From contig JAHNUO010000016.1 of assembly GCA_019787685.1 (NCBI GenBank), positions 372,001 to 436,000 of the forward strand: a DNA stretch of 64,000 nt. Direction: 5' to 3'. Positions within the stretch are counted from its first letter, which is position 1; each line of letters opens with the position of its first letter. The notes beneath the pieces were generated by a model that saw only the letters and a program-made list of their open reading frames with translations, was not told the DNA's origin and made no database searches. Below, one piece after another: positions 44,635 through 55,459 of the stretch. Made by a program: the position numbers and the translations under genes. This DNA comes from Chiua virens. Taxonomy: Eukaryota > Basidiomycota > Agaricomycetes > Boletales > Boletaceae.

Positions 44635-45370
44635 AGGTTTGTCGATACCATCATGATGTTCGTCCTCTTGGGGAGATCGAGATCTTCGCGAGGTAAGTCC
44701 TTCCACTTGATCTTCTCACGAGGAGCCTGGGTGCAAGTAAACGAAGGGCACTTGGGTCCCACGAACGAAGCTTGAGACAAACAGTGAGCGATGGCGTCGT
44801 GAACTTGTTTCTGTTCGGAATAAATTAGACTTCATACAAATGGAGATCGGAAGATGATAGGTTCTAAATTCGCCATAAAGGACAGGTCAAACCTTCACTT
44901 TGCCGAGGATATGATCAGTCCATCTATTAACAGGGCCAGATGAGGAGTTCCAACCTCAATTACCGTCAAGTGGAAGCAAGAAGGATTCGTGATTTGGTGG
45001 TACTTCAGCATTGTGTGGTTCGACAAATGAGTGTCAATGAAAATGCTCCGCAACTTTATAAATTCGATTTACCTTGACGTTCGTAAACCGAATCCAGTTT
45101 CAGGTAAACTGTGGAACATAAGTATGGCCTTGCACTCAATTTGACCACAGGGGGACCAAGGAAGGTGAGCCTGAGGGAACTTCTCCGTTCGAGTCCACAG
45201 GTCCTCGAAAACTTGAATGATGTGGGTGTTCGGAAAGAATATAGGCTTCAAAAATCTTGGTCAAGTTACATTGCGAGGAGTCTAGTCTCGCGTAGACAGT
45301 CCAGAGCTTTAGCAGTAGGAAATGACTAGGAATCGTTTGACGTGAGGGATGCATTACTAATACTAGCCTC
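44635..45370 (-). pseudogene. unassigned gene, probably decayed
   Basis: The minus strand has coding-like pieces with splice signals. VFEDLWTRTEKFPQAHLPW and CGQIECKAILMFHS lie around 45,110-45,230. VEPHNAEVPPNHESFLLPL, an in-frame TGA, and GPVNRWTDHILGKVK lie around 44,880-45,030. After a GTTTGA...AACAG intron, QVHDAIAHCLSQASFVGP and IKWKDLPREDLDLPKRTN run to a stop near 44,637. The composition is clearly protein-like. I do not recognise the family. The in-frame stop suggests a pseudogene. Confidence 0.4.
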
Positions 45371-45420
45371 AAGCCCCCGAGTCCGACGATTGCTTAGAAC
45401 AGCGCTGATCAACAACCACG

Positions 45421-46816
45421 ATGTCTTTCAAGACGCCAACCAAACATATCCTATCTGCCTGCTCAATTAGAAGATTTCCAGGGCTCTCAGACATACGCCA
45501 ACATCGTAACGTTCATCGAACAACTCAATGAATCAGTCATCAACGTCAAGCTCGCGGACCATGTCGAGCTCATTGTGGGGTTTTTCCCCCTTCACATTCA
45601 AGCCAACGGTTAAAGCTGAATAGAGGATCAACTCTATCCTCAACGTACTAGATCGAATAGAGAGCATCGCCGCGCAAACACCCCCGGTCGACAACAAAGC
45701 GTCACGTTTTGGCAATCCCGCTTTCCGCACCTTTTATGACGAAGTGGAAAAGGTGCGTGCTTGGCTTTCTCGTCTTCTTTTTCCTCGATGTGATGTCAAT
45801 TTAGCAAGCGTCTGCCCTTCACGCCGAACTCGGCGTTCCCGAAGACGCCACCCCTGAGCTGCAGGCGTATTTCGTCAACTCGTGGGGTAACCGCGAACGT
45901 ATGGATTATGGGAGTGGGATGGAACTCAATTTCCTGTGCTGGCTGTACGTTATGCTGATGTCCTTGTCGTATGACCCACGTTCTCATCACTGGTTCGTCT
46001 AGGTATTGCCTCAAACATCTTGGCCTGGTTGATGAACGTGATTCCAAACCGCTTGTCATTCGCGTGTTCTGGCGGTTGGTGTACACCGTGTACGTCAACG
46101 TATTGACACTGACGCATTCAAGGTACATTCAAGTAATGCGAGTTCTCCAGTCAACGTACTGGCTCGAACCTGCGGGGTCGCATGGTGTGTGGGGACTGGA
46201 CGATTATCATTTCCTCCCGTTCCTGTTTGGTTCGGCACAACTAAGAATCAAGTGCCGGACCGACCACCAAACGGGTTCCAGGGCACCCGTCACCCAAGGC
46301 GATTCACGTTCCCGAGATCGTGGACGAACTTGCGAATGATTACATGTACTTTGCGTGCATCAAATTCATCAATTCTGTGCGTACGCGATGCATTTCTTTT
46401 CGATTGTGTACAGACGGGTGATTTTCTCAGATCAAGACAGCATCCCTTCGATGGCATTCTCCAATGCTGGACGATATATCCGCCGTACGTGATACGCGAA
46501 CGCTATCGGCCGCTCATGCACACGTTCACAGGTGAAAACATGGGACAAGGTCAACGTAGGCATGGTCAAGATGTACAAAGCCGAGGTGCTCGGAAAACTG
46601 CCTGTCATCCAACATTTCCTCTTTGGTTCCATCCTTCCTTACACCGGCAGACCTGCGCCTTCAGAAGCCTCCGGGCCACATCGTGGGCACATACATGAAC
46701 GATGGGGTGATTGTTGCGGGATACCTGTCCCGAGCGTGTTCGCTGTTGCCCAAGAGGAGCGGGCCCAAACGCGGGTGATTGAGGGGCCGGGGATACGACC
46801 TGTCCCGTTTGACTAG
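45421..46816 (+). CDS. serine/threonine phosphatase 2A activator (PTPA), with apparent frame breaks
   Basis: PTPA (yeast RRD1/RRD2) is a peptidyl-prolyl isomerase that activates PP2A catalytic subunits in cytosol and nucleus. Exons in order hold HILS, then [15 protein letters not shown] and [40 protein letters not shown], then [18 protein letters not shown] and [44 protein letters not shown] and [20 protein letters not shown] then lead into [11 protein letters not shown]. The [10 protein letters not shown] block is the PTPA signature. Six or seven introns have good consensus. The start ([11 protein letters not shown]) fits the family, but one extra base near 45,457 shifts the frame before QLEDF. 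A second inconsistency lies between GSAQL (about 46,243) and AIHVPE (about 46,300). The C-terminus ends at TAG 46,814-46,816. Confidence 0.85.
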
Positions 46817-46819
46817 CGT

Positions 46820-47690
46820 TGACACGGCATTAAATATATATTGTTTACAAGTGGAAGGACCCATTTCCTGACAATGCGTTCTCGGTATGGTTCTACAATC
46901 TGCTCGCATCCTGGTGAATTTCCGAATCATTGATTCTTGGAAGCTCTTTTATCCGTATTTGAATGGGCGCGAACAAGAATCGCGCTTCTATCGTTGACCC
47001 GGAGACGAAACCCTGGTTGGCGTGAGGAAGCATTGGTAAGTCGACCCTGAATGTCCGCGGGTCTGGTCAGGACAGTCAGGGAGACTGTCCACGTTGGATC
47101 GAGCTCCGGATAGACTAAGTTCGAGGGTCGTTTGAAACGGACTGCAGGGGCATGGCAACGGTCAACCCTAACTCACCGTCTTTGTCGACCGGACATGGGC
47201 GGTGATGATGCGTTGTCATCAAATGCGGTCTAGGTCGAATTCCCGGGTAAACGGAAGTGAACACCATGCCGCACATGCGTGAGGAACGGATATCTGCAAT
47301 AGGATGGTAGCACGCGGAGACCGATACCACTTGATAGGCCTCGCCCTTGATCGACACGTTTGTTGCCATCCAGACGGCCATGAAAGCCATGAACAGATAC
47401 ATGTGTTGTTGTATAGTTAAGGCTACAATAATATTCCGTCCGGTGTCTAGATTGAAGGAGGTATCTACATGCGAACATACGTGATAATGACGAGCGGACA
47501 TCAAGCCGGTCTCGTATTCCATCTCCATACACATAACACAAGATAAACGAACCAGCACATTGGATGACCCAATGAGCGAATAGATGTAACAAGAAGAGGA
47601 CGGATAAGCCCGTCCAGTCCAAAATGGACCACAAACAAAACAAAAAAAGAATGAAAAACGCGTCGCTATGCGACATTACCATCCAAACAC
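46820..47690 (-). other. possible membrane-protein exons downstream of the ferric reductase copy 1
   Basis: The minus strand from 47,682 is hydrophobic and open (FFILFLFCLWSILDWTGL, VLFLLHLFAHWVIQCAG). Another minus frame (47,115-47,460) contains ALTIQQHMYLFMAFMAVWMA and a Tyr/Cys-rich stretch. These may be exons of a small multi-helix protein, but no family is recognised and no joined frame is proven. 46,820-47,110 shows nothing. Confidence 0.25.
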
Positions 47691-47705
47691 CCTGTTACAA
47701 GTCTA

Positions 47706-49870
47706 TCAGTGACACGCACACGCATCGGTCGACAACACGTACTCCTCGTGGACCTCGACCCCGCCGACGGCACGCCTCCGAGCGGTATCAAACCGCCTCA
47801 CTGTCTCGCTCACGCTCCCCGCGAGTGACACCGGGCCACACACACCGACAAATACCCCGGTGCATCCACCGCTCCCGAGCGTCGCGTTTACCACGTCGCC
47901 GAGGTGTTTGTTCAGGTTGGGGCGTCCTGGGGCGAGAGTGATGCCAGGAGGGAGGTACATACCCTCAAACGAGCGTACGGATGACGCGCGAGTATAGAAG
48001 ACGGAGATGCGTAGACGCGCAGAGGCGGATTCGGAGATGAGCGCGGTGAATAAGGGAGCATGGGTGCCAGAGAACCTGAGACGTGACAAGCGGGGAGTAG
48101 ATTAGGAATACCATCGTTAAGTAGGCAATCATAAGGTGTGAACACGAACCAGGGTCAGCGATACACCAGATCACGTTTATTTCGGAGATGTTGCTCGAGG
48201 TACGATTCCGGACGAATTCCTGGACAGAAGCAAGCGCAAATGTCACGCCACTCCCACCAACGACAAGCATAGCCCCGGAATAACTGGTGATGACAGTGTT
48301 GCCAAGTCCACCTGTGAGGCAAGATCAGTTCGGACTCGAGAGACTACGTAGCTCCATTACCATACGGGCCCTCAACCATAACCTTGACAGTCCTACCAAG
48401 CTCTTGTCCGCGCTCGCCATATGCAGATGTGTTGGCTGTCTGGTACATCTTGTTCGTCCACCTCCCGGCCTTCTTGCACAGCAAGACTAGACCTTCCTCC
48501 GTCCTGTTGACGTTGGCAATCGTGAAGGGATGGATCTCCGTGAGGCCCCAGAAGCCCATGCTAGTTGAGAGGACGCGGAGACGGACATGCTGCCCGACGC
48601 GCCATCCAGCATTGATGGACGGCATCTCAACCCGGGTAAGCCCTAGTTCGGGGATTGGGCGGAGCGTAGCAGTTGTGATGCGAGTCTTAATCCCGCGAAC
48701 AAGATGGTCGACAGCATAAAAAACGCCAGCGACGACTACGTAGGGGAGGCAACCAGCACAGTGGTAACAGACCTGCAACCGATAACCTCGTTAGAAATGC
48801 TCTTGAAATGCCATGAGCGGAAAGGACAAGTTACACTCACCGAGACCAAAATGACGGTCAATGCGAGGAAATGTGTGACGAAGAAGAGGTTGTAAGATTT
48901 CGATCGTATACCTTGCATGGAAAAAATCCCGAGAATCTCGAAAGCACAATAAAGCAACCAGAGCCCATTTGACCGATGTCTTCGAAAGGTGTTCCTCAAG
49001 AGTTCCGGAGAGGACTCCACTCGTAAACTGCAAGGATAAGACGATCAAAACACCGTTTACACACAGATACGAGATTGGACACCCACAGTAGCCAATAGCG
49101 TGAATGTTAGCCGCAAGGATGGCAAAGCCCCCGGCAAAGCGATGGAGGTAATTCAGCTGAATCAAGAGATCAAAAATTGTTCCAGTTAGGTCGCCGGAAA
49201 TAAACAGACCTTTTCATAGCCGACACCAACAAGCATACCAATCACGTTGTTTTTGGTAGCAAGGGCATATACGAGGGGGAGTTGAGACACACTGACCCAG
49301 CCGCTACGGTCAAAGTCGATGAAGGGAATGGATTTGTATTGGATTGCGTATAAGATAACAGTGCTATATCCTGCCATCAAGAGAACCTGCGCGACGGAGA
49401 AGTGCTCGTGGACACGGCGGTGCAGAAGGTTGGACACGGGGATCATCAGGGAAGAAAGCATAGGCATGTGCCATGGGCGTTGCGTCACGGGCTGGACAAT
49501 GGTGAGAGGACGAGCAGGAAGCGCTTTCTCGACGTGTGAGGATTGAGAGGAAAAATAAGGAGCACCCTGGGCATGCATCGCCTCGGTGGTTCCACCGTCG
49601 AGGTCGAGTGTGGTCTTCTGAGGGTCGGAATTGATGTAGATGGACTGGGTGCTGAGATTGGTGCGTGGTTTGCGGGTGAGGGTGGTCGAATAGAGGAGAT
49701 GGCCTTGAAGCCATTCAGAGCGACGGGCGAGGACGTGAGATTGCCCTTGGGGCATTGAATGCGGCGAAGATGAGGATAACAACGAGGAAGACGAGGTCGA
49801 CATGATACACGAGGGCGCTGGAATCAACGAGCGGTTTGAAGGAGGGCGCCGTGGAAGGCTTCGTGGACAT
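47706..49870 (-). pseudogene. ferric reductase (FRE-type flavocytochrome), copy 1, frame-broken
   Basis: FRE enzymes move electrons from cytosolic NADPH via FAD and haem across the plasma membrane to reduce Fe(III) or Cu(II). The start at 49,870 gives MSTKPSTAPSFKPL and a first helix (LVFLVVILIFAAF). Recognisable later parts are the bis-haem helix LHRFAGGFAILAANIHA (two His, 13 residues apart), the FAD motif HPFTIAN, VEGPYG, and the NAD-site end VGVCGP. Exon layout equals copy 2 at 58.8-61.3 kb. One extra base near 49,730 separates NAPRAISR from ARRSEW. A one-base shift near 48,942 separates VALLCF from EILGIFSMQGIRS. Copy 2 is open at both places, so copy 1 is probably a recent pseudogene. 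Confidence 0.85.
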
Positions 49871-49899
49871 TGTAAAAGACGGACGAGAAAAAGAAAGAG

Positions 49900-52165
49900 A
49901 CCAAACCCAAACCAGTTGGATGGCTGACAGAAGAGAGTGAGGGGAAGGGGAGTGAGGTAAGGCTCAATGCCTCGTGTAGGAACTTATGTAGATGAATCAA
50001 GTTGCCATGGTTGGTGGACCATAAACGCGTGAACGCTGCATTTCAATTGACAGTTTATGCCATAATATGGACAACAAAAGTACGCCTCTTTATGGAAACT
50101 CCACGCTCTCCGCAGTTACCAAATACGGTAGTCCATAATGAAGGAGGACAACAACATCGCGGAAAAGGCCCTGACTGCGCATGGAGACAGTTGACAACGT
50201 AGACATATTCTATCGGAGCATTCAACTACCACCATTCTTCCTACTGGCAACCGCAGCTTGTAGGAGCAACCTACAAACTAATCCAGCTACCTCGGTGCCG
50301 TCATACATGTCGACAGATGGAACTGAGTTGATACGTGCAACGTTGCAGACCACCGTGGGTGTGCGGTATGGAAAGATGAGACTTCCACAGAAACATGGGG
50401 ACAAAGAACGCATGATTCGTGAGAAGCGAGCTCAAGCGAGCAGAAAATGGTATACCGCTTGGGATCCAGATGCGGAAAGCTCCTCGTAAGGGAGTGGTGG
50501 ACTGGTTAGTTTCCGCAGAGTCGCAAAGTGGGCCCCAAATCTAACGAATTGATAGAGACTTGCTCAGAAAAGCCTCTCTCAGGATCATACTACAATATGT
50601 AGTACTCAGCGCTCGGATCCAAGACGGAGAACTCAACTATGTACTACCAACGGAAATAATTTCCGCCTCTAACTCATGGCTGTGTCCCAGAAGAATGTAC
50701 TGCTAGTTGCAAGCGTTATCGATAAACGTGCAGCGATATGTAATACCAAGGATAACGAGAACCATATGTCAAGGCCAACGTGAGTACGGGCCGATGGCTA
50801 TATGCGCGATGGGTTGCGCATGCAGGTGAAACAGGGACCGGGGAGAGAACTCGAGCAACGAAATTGAAGAAGTCTGGTTAAGATTAATGGTGATGGTGAT
50901 GTATAGGCTGTACAGTATTCCCAGCCATTAGGTGAATCGAATGGGGGGCATCGCTACGCCTGTGCGCACGATAACGGCGGGCGCAGAGAAAAGAAACGTC
51001 GAGGGCGCTTGTGCGGAACCGGTGGGTATGTATGGAGAAGTCGGTTTGACAGTGTGCTTGACCATGGCTTGGACGAGAGATTGGACGAGACGCGGTGTAA
51101 GATGTGCGATCGATGTTGCCTCCTTCAGAATCAGACAGCGGATTACCAGTTCAAGATGATAAGGATCCTATGCCTCGCAATTGGAACCAGAAGACCATGA
51201 TCAATTTGTGTCACCACACACATTCCTCGAGGGCATAATCCAACAGCTGTTGGGGGTATACAGAGCAGAATCGCGTCACTGACCATCAGGATACTTGAAA
51301 CATATTCACAGCATCGAAAAACTACCAGAGTATACTGTAGACAATTCAACTGGCATCTAATGATTAACAAATGAATGTGTGGATATATATCGAGGGCGTA
51401 GAGGGATAAAACGCGCACCAGACTACGAAGTTACCAATGAGGGACTTCGCTTCCACTATTGGCATTGTGCTGCGCCAAATCCCCGACTCCTTACTAGTAA
51501 CCAACAAAACTCACCGCTTGCCCACCTACTTGCCACCTCACTTGCATTCCATACGACTTTGCGTCCAGAGTGATACGAATAGCGCTGGCGCGTACTGACT
51601 TTACAGAACTTTACATAAATTGTCTAAGAGTGCGTGAGAAAGTAATGAAAGTTCAAATAGGTTATGTAAGATACTCCCACGAGTCGATTACTTCGTGGAG
51701 TCGGGGATCGGGGATTACCGTAAATCGTGGATAGGGACTCTGAGATCTGACGCCTCGCACGAGGGTGACTGTAGCGATTCTTTCTGCGAGGAGGGGTGCG
51801 GAATCGCGACGGTATGGATCGTCGTCGTCGTCTGTGAACGTCTCTGCAACTTGTACGCTGCGTGGTGAGGCATAGTCTATATAGCGGGGTCCCATTGGTT
51901 GGCTGAACGCTTGGGAGCAGGTTTTGATTAGGGATTGATCTCCCCTGCTATGACCGCGAAAAGACGAGGGACATGTCATCGGATGGTGCTTGTGTGGGTC
52001 CCGTCATCGCTTATACATAACAAGCCTTTTGTTTACCGTGACTGCGGACACCTTCTCGTTTGGTATCATCATTCACTCACTCGCATTGTGATTCCCTTTG
52101 AGTTGTAAGCTGACAAACTGGGCATATCAGGTGGACTGTGACTTTCGTGCTCCTCTCCACTTCGA
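49900..52165. other. no gene recognised
   Basis: Open frames at 50,181-50,489 (plus) and 51,662-51,979 (minus) are compositionally plausible, but they have no known motif, no clear splice context and no neighbour link. The rest is AT-rich spacer. Confidence 0.45.
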
Positions 52166-52180
52166 ACGTCTACATCACAA

Positions 52181-53874
52181 TGTTCACCGACGAGAATTTA
52201 GATTTAAAAGCGCAGCGTCTCCCAGCTCTGCAGGAATTGTGGGAAGCGGTATCAGAGGGGAAGCTTTTCAAGAAGGAACAAATCACGGATGACGACTTTG
52301 TTCACTACCTGGATTTCGGGGAACATTTTGCTGCGGTAAAGCGCTTTTGCGGTCCCGTACGAAAAAAACTGTGCATCTACCAAGAATATCTCGATGCATT
52401 CAAGGCATTCGAGGATGACTCGGGCACTTATGAAAATGGAGCCTGCATCATAGGGCAACCCGGTATAGGTAAGGTTATATCTCACTAAACGATGCGAGTA
52501 TTCATATCGATTTACGACAGGAAAAACCTGCTTTATTGCGTACGCGGTCATCGAACGAATCCGTAAGAAAAAACCCGTTGCCGTTGATGTCACCTTCTGG
52601 GAGAAGTCTATCGAACGATACTTGTTATTCACTGCAGAAGGCGTCACCCTTCATCGCAGCTGGGACACAGACCCTTTGGAGCGCCACCCAGGAATATGGG
52701 CTTTCTCAGATTCCGATACAGCTGTTGTTTTCCCCACCGCTGCCTTTAGACACGGTCTCGGTGTTCGTACATTCCAGGTTACCTCCCCTCAGCAAGTTCG
52801 CTACAAGGAGTGGACCAAGCAGAGTGAAATCTCACATTATATTATGGACATCCCATCGGCGAAGGATATCCAGCATCTCAGGTAGCTTCCATTGTTTGTC
52901 ATTGCCTAGCTATGTGAATCTCGCGTGTTCTAGCCTTGTTCTGGGCAAAGACATTGCAGCCATGCAGTCCCTTGCGGCTAAGTGGGGCAATGTTCCTCGT
53001 ACCTTGCTCGGCCTCTATAACAATCTTGACGCCCAACGCTCTCGTGAGCGCCAGGCCCGTCAACAGGTAGATAAAAGTACCAAGCATATGAGTAGGATTC
53101 TGGATGCCTTGAGTGCGCTTGATGCCACCAGCTTTGATGAACCTTCTGCAATTTTCTTTATCCAACCCTTTCGCATGGAAGATGGCATCATCGATCGCCA
53201 GGATCATTGTATACTTATCCCAACTCCTTGGCTTCAGGACCAAGTGGCCGACGGACTTCTTCGTCGCGAAGAAGGTGAAAGAGTGGAGCTCTTCAGATTA
53301 CTGACTGGTTCCTTGAAGACTCGTACAGCCGCTGAGAATGTTTTCGAATCAATTGTGCATAAGGTTTCTGTCCGGGGGCAAAACATTGCACATTCGCTGG
53401 CACAAGACTCCGGCGTGTCCGGAACCCACCCCCACCCTTTCCTTGCCCACTCTTCGGACTTGGTCAGCCAATGTCGACCTCAAGGCGGTTGACACTCCTT
53501 TTTTCTATTGGCGTCCTGAGTCGCTGAGTTTCCCCGGCGCAATCTTCACTATGGACTGCATCTATCTCATCCAGGCGACGATCGCGATGACACACAGCTT
53601 TAAGGGTCTCAAGAACTTTCACGAAGCCCTATCAAACGACAGGAAGGCGCTGCCGAAGAAATTCCTCGTCGTTGGTCATACAAGGAGACGGACGGAGGCT
53701 GTCACACAGAATTTGATTTCCGAAATGAAGAAGGTCAACATAGACTTGGATGTTGGAAGTATCACGATTGATATTGGCGCAGATTTTCGGGACATGGTGA
53801 GTTGTGGATTACCTGTGGAGGATCGCTTCATCACGAGTGTTCCCTGTGAGCAGGTAAACGAGGACACTTCCTAA
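52181..53874 (+). CDS. Crinkler/RHS-type P-loop NTPase with C-terminal nuclease-like region (frame break near 53,363)
   Basis: The start MFTDENLDLKAQRLPALQEL is followed by a P-loop split by an intron: IIGQPGIGK, then KTCFIAYAV. After that come RYLLFTAEGVTLH, GIWAFSDSD, QTTSP-like QVTSPQQVRYKEW, YIMDIPSAKDI and KWGNVPRTLLGLYNN. The C-terminal part has TPFFYWRPESLSFPGA followed by YLIQATIAMTHS, like the PD-(D/E)xK-type nuclease end of this family. Related proteins form large families in agaricomycetes and oomycetes, and are proposed to act in conflict or transposon-linked roles. The function here is inferred. One extra G near 53,361-53,366 separates FESIVHK from FLSGGKTLHIRWHK, so the protein as read would lose its nuclease end. 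Confidence 0.75.
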
Positions 53875-54270
53875 AGCACGGTGATGATTGCAAATAACAG
53901 TAGCGCTTTTGTGGTTAGTGGGCTGGTACCGAAGATTGTTGTAAAGTGAGTTGTATCATGTTTGAAGGGAATGTATATGGTAGCTTTTTGTCTCGTCACG
54001 AGAATGCACAATGACCCTTGGACTGGGCGTTGGCCCAGGACCCGAGCGCCACGGTCTCCGAGCCAGAGACATGGGTCTGGTTGTCCGTGTGCTGTCCGTG
54101 TGGTCAGCGGAACTCGGGATGTTTTCAGTCCAGTCAACGGATGCTATCTGACTCAGGATCTTGAACGTTTGAACGCTGAACTTCCTTTGAAGTGAGTCGA
54201 AAATAGAGGAAACCTATTACTCCGCGGAATCCGCATCATTTGCAAGCTTTGGTTTCGCCTTCATTCAACA

Positions 54271-55450
54271 TGACAACCTCCACGCTTCTGCTGAGGGTGT
54301 CCATCCTACGCCTACCGCTCAGGCTACGAAATGGATGCACAGTAGTCGCGCTGGCCCCTCGCACTCTCCTTCCTCGGCGTGCCGGCTATCTGCAACCGTC
54401 GAATGTACGCGGTTATGCGTCTCAGCCTCCTGGTGGAGGTATTCCGAACTTTTTGTTCCAGCAACCTCGTCAGAAGGGAGACGTTGAAGGAATATGTCAG
54501 TGAGCAACATGCGATACGGGTCGATGCTGCTCACTGCCCTTTGCAGAGCGTCGACCTGACAGACATAGCGCGTAACGGCAAGCTTGATCCGACTATTGGA
54601 CGAGATGAAGGTACGCCCCGGTTTGTTTGGCCTATTCATCGTGCTCATCTGTACGTCTTGCAGAAATTCTGTCTCGCGTTTTCAAGCTCTATCGCGGAGA
54701 ACAAAGTCCAACCCGGTCGTGCGTGCGCTACTTTGTCCTTGGTACATCCTCGTTCAAGTGACACCCCAACAGCTCATTGGACCTCCTGGTGTGGGAAAGA
54801 CGGCAATCCCTTAAGGTCTTGCGAGTCGCATAGTGGTGAGAGAAGTGCCGGAGGTGCGTTCATGGTACACTAGTTCTGTCACAAGTTGCGCTCAACCATA
54901 GTTTCAAGTTCCTCCAAGACAAGAGAGTACTGTCCTCCTTGGATGGCAGGCTCTGGCATTAGAGGTCAGTTCGAAGAAAAGTTCAAGGCACTCAGTCCGA
55001 GATATAGAAGACGAGGTGAGTTATTCATCCACTTCCCTTTGATCGATTCATGGAACGTGTAGCTAGGCTGGTGGTATCATTTTTTTCATCGATGAAGTCC
55101 GTGAGCATTGTCTCTGTATACATGTAGTTGTGCTCACGAAGCATCTAAATTGATCTTAGATATCTTGTTCAATCTCGGAAAGGCAGAGGGTAGCAGTAGA
55201 CGCAGGGCAAATGATCAAACCTGCTCTTGCACGAGGCTTGCAACTTGTCGGGGCCACCACGCGTGAGTTGCGAGGCATATTTCGTCTGCTCTTTCCTGAT
55301 TATTCTACGTAGCCGACGAACTATCGGAAAACGATCGGAAAAGATGCCGCTCTCGAGCGACGGTTCCAACCAGTCCAAATCCAAGAACCAATGGTAGAGG
55401 CTACAATTTCGATCCTCCGCGGCTTGAAGCCAAAGTATGAAGTACACATT
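54271..55450 (+). pseudogene. HSP78: HSP78 (mitochondrial ClpB-type disaggregase), truncated and broken
   Basis: The N-terminus is a mitochondrial-type leader rich in Arg/Leu, ending near RGYASQPPGGG. Next come SVDLTDIARNGKLDPTIGRDE, RRTKSNPV and the Walker A region IGPPGVGKTAI, where an extra base produces an in-frame TAA at 54,812-54,814. Further pieces are GSGIRGQFEEKFKAL, a Walker B FFIDEV, LVGATT and [20 protein letters not shown]. After KPKYEVH (about 55,445) similarity ends, so the second half of AAA-1 and all of the middle and AAA-2 domains are missing. Intron sites are partly preserved. A functional copy is expected elsewhere in the genome. Confidence 0.85.
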
Positions 55451-55459
55451 GGATACTGC

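Noticed and set aside
50181..51979. Open frames at 50,181-50,489 (+) and 51,662-51,979 (-) as small genes
   Set aside because: They have no recognised motif, no clear promoter or introns, and no support beyond an open frame of about 100 codons.
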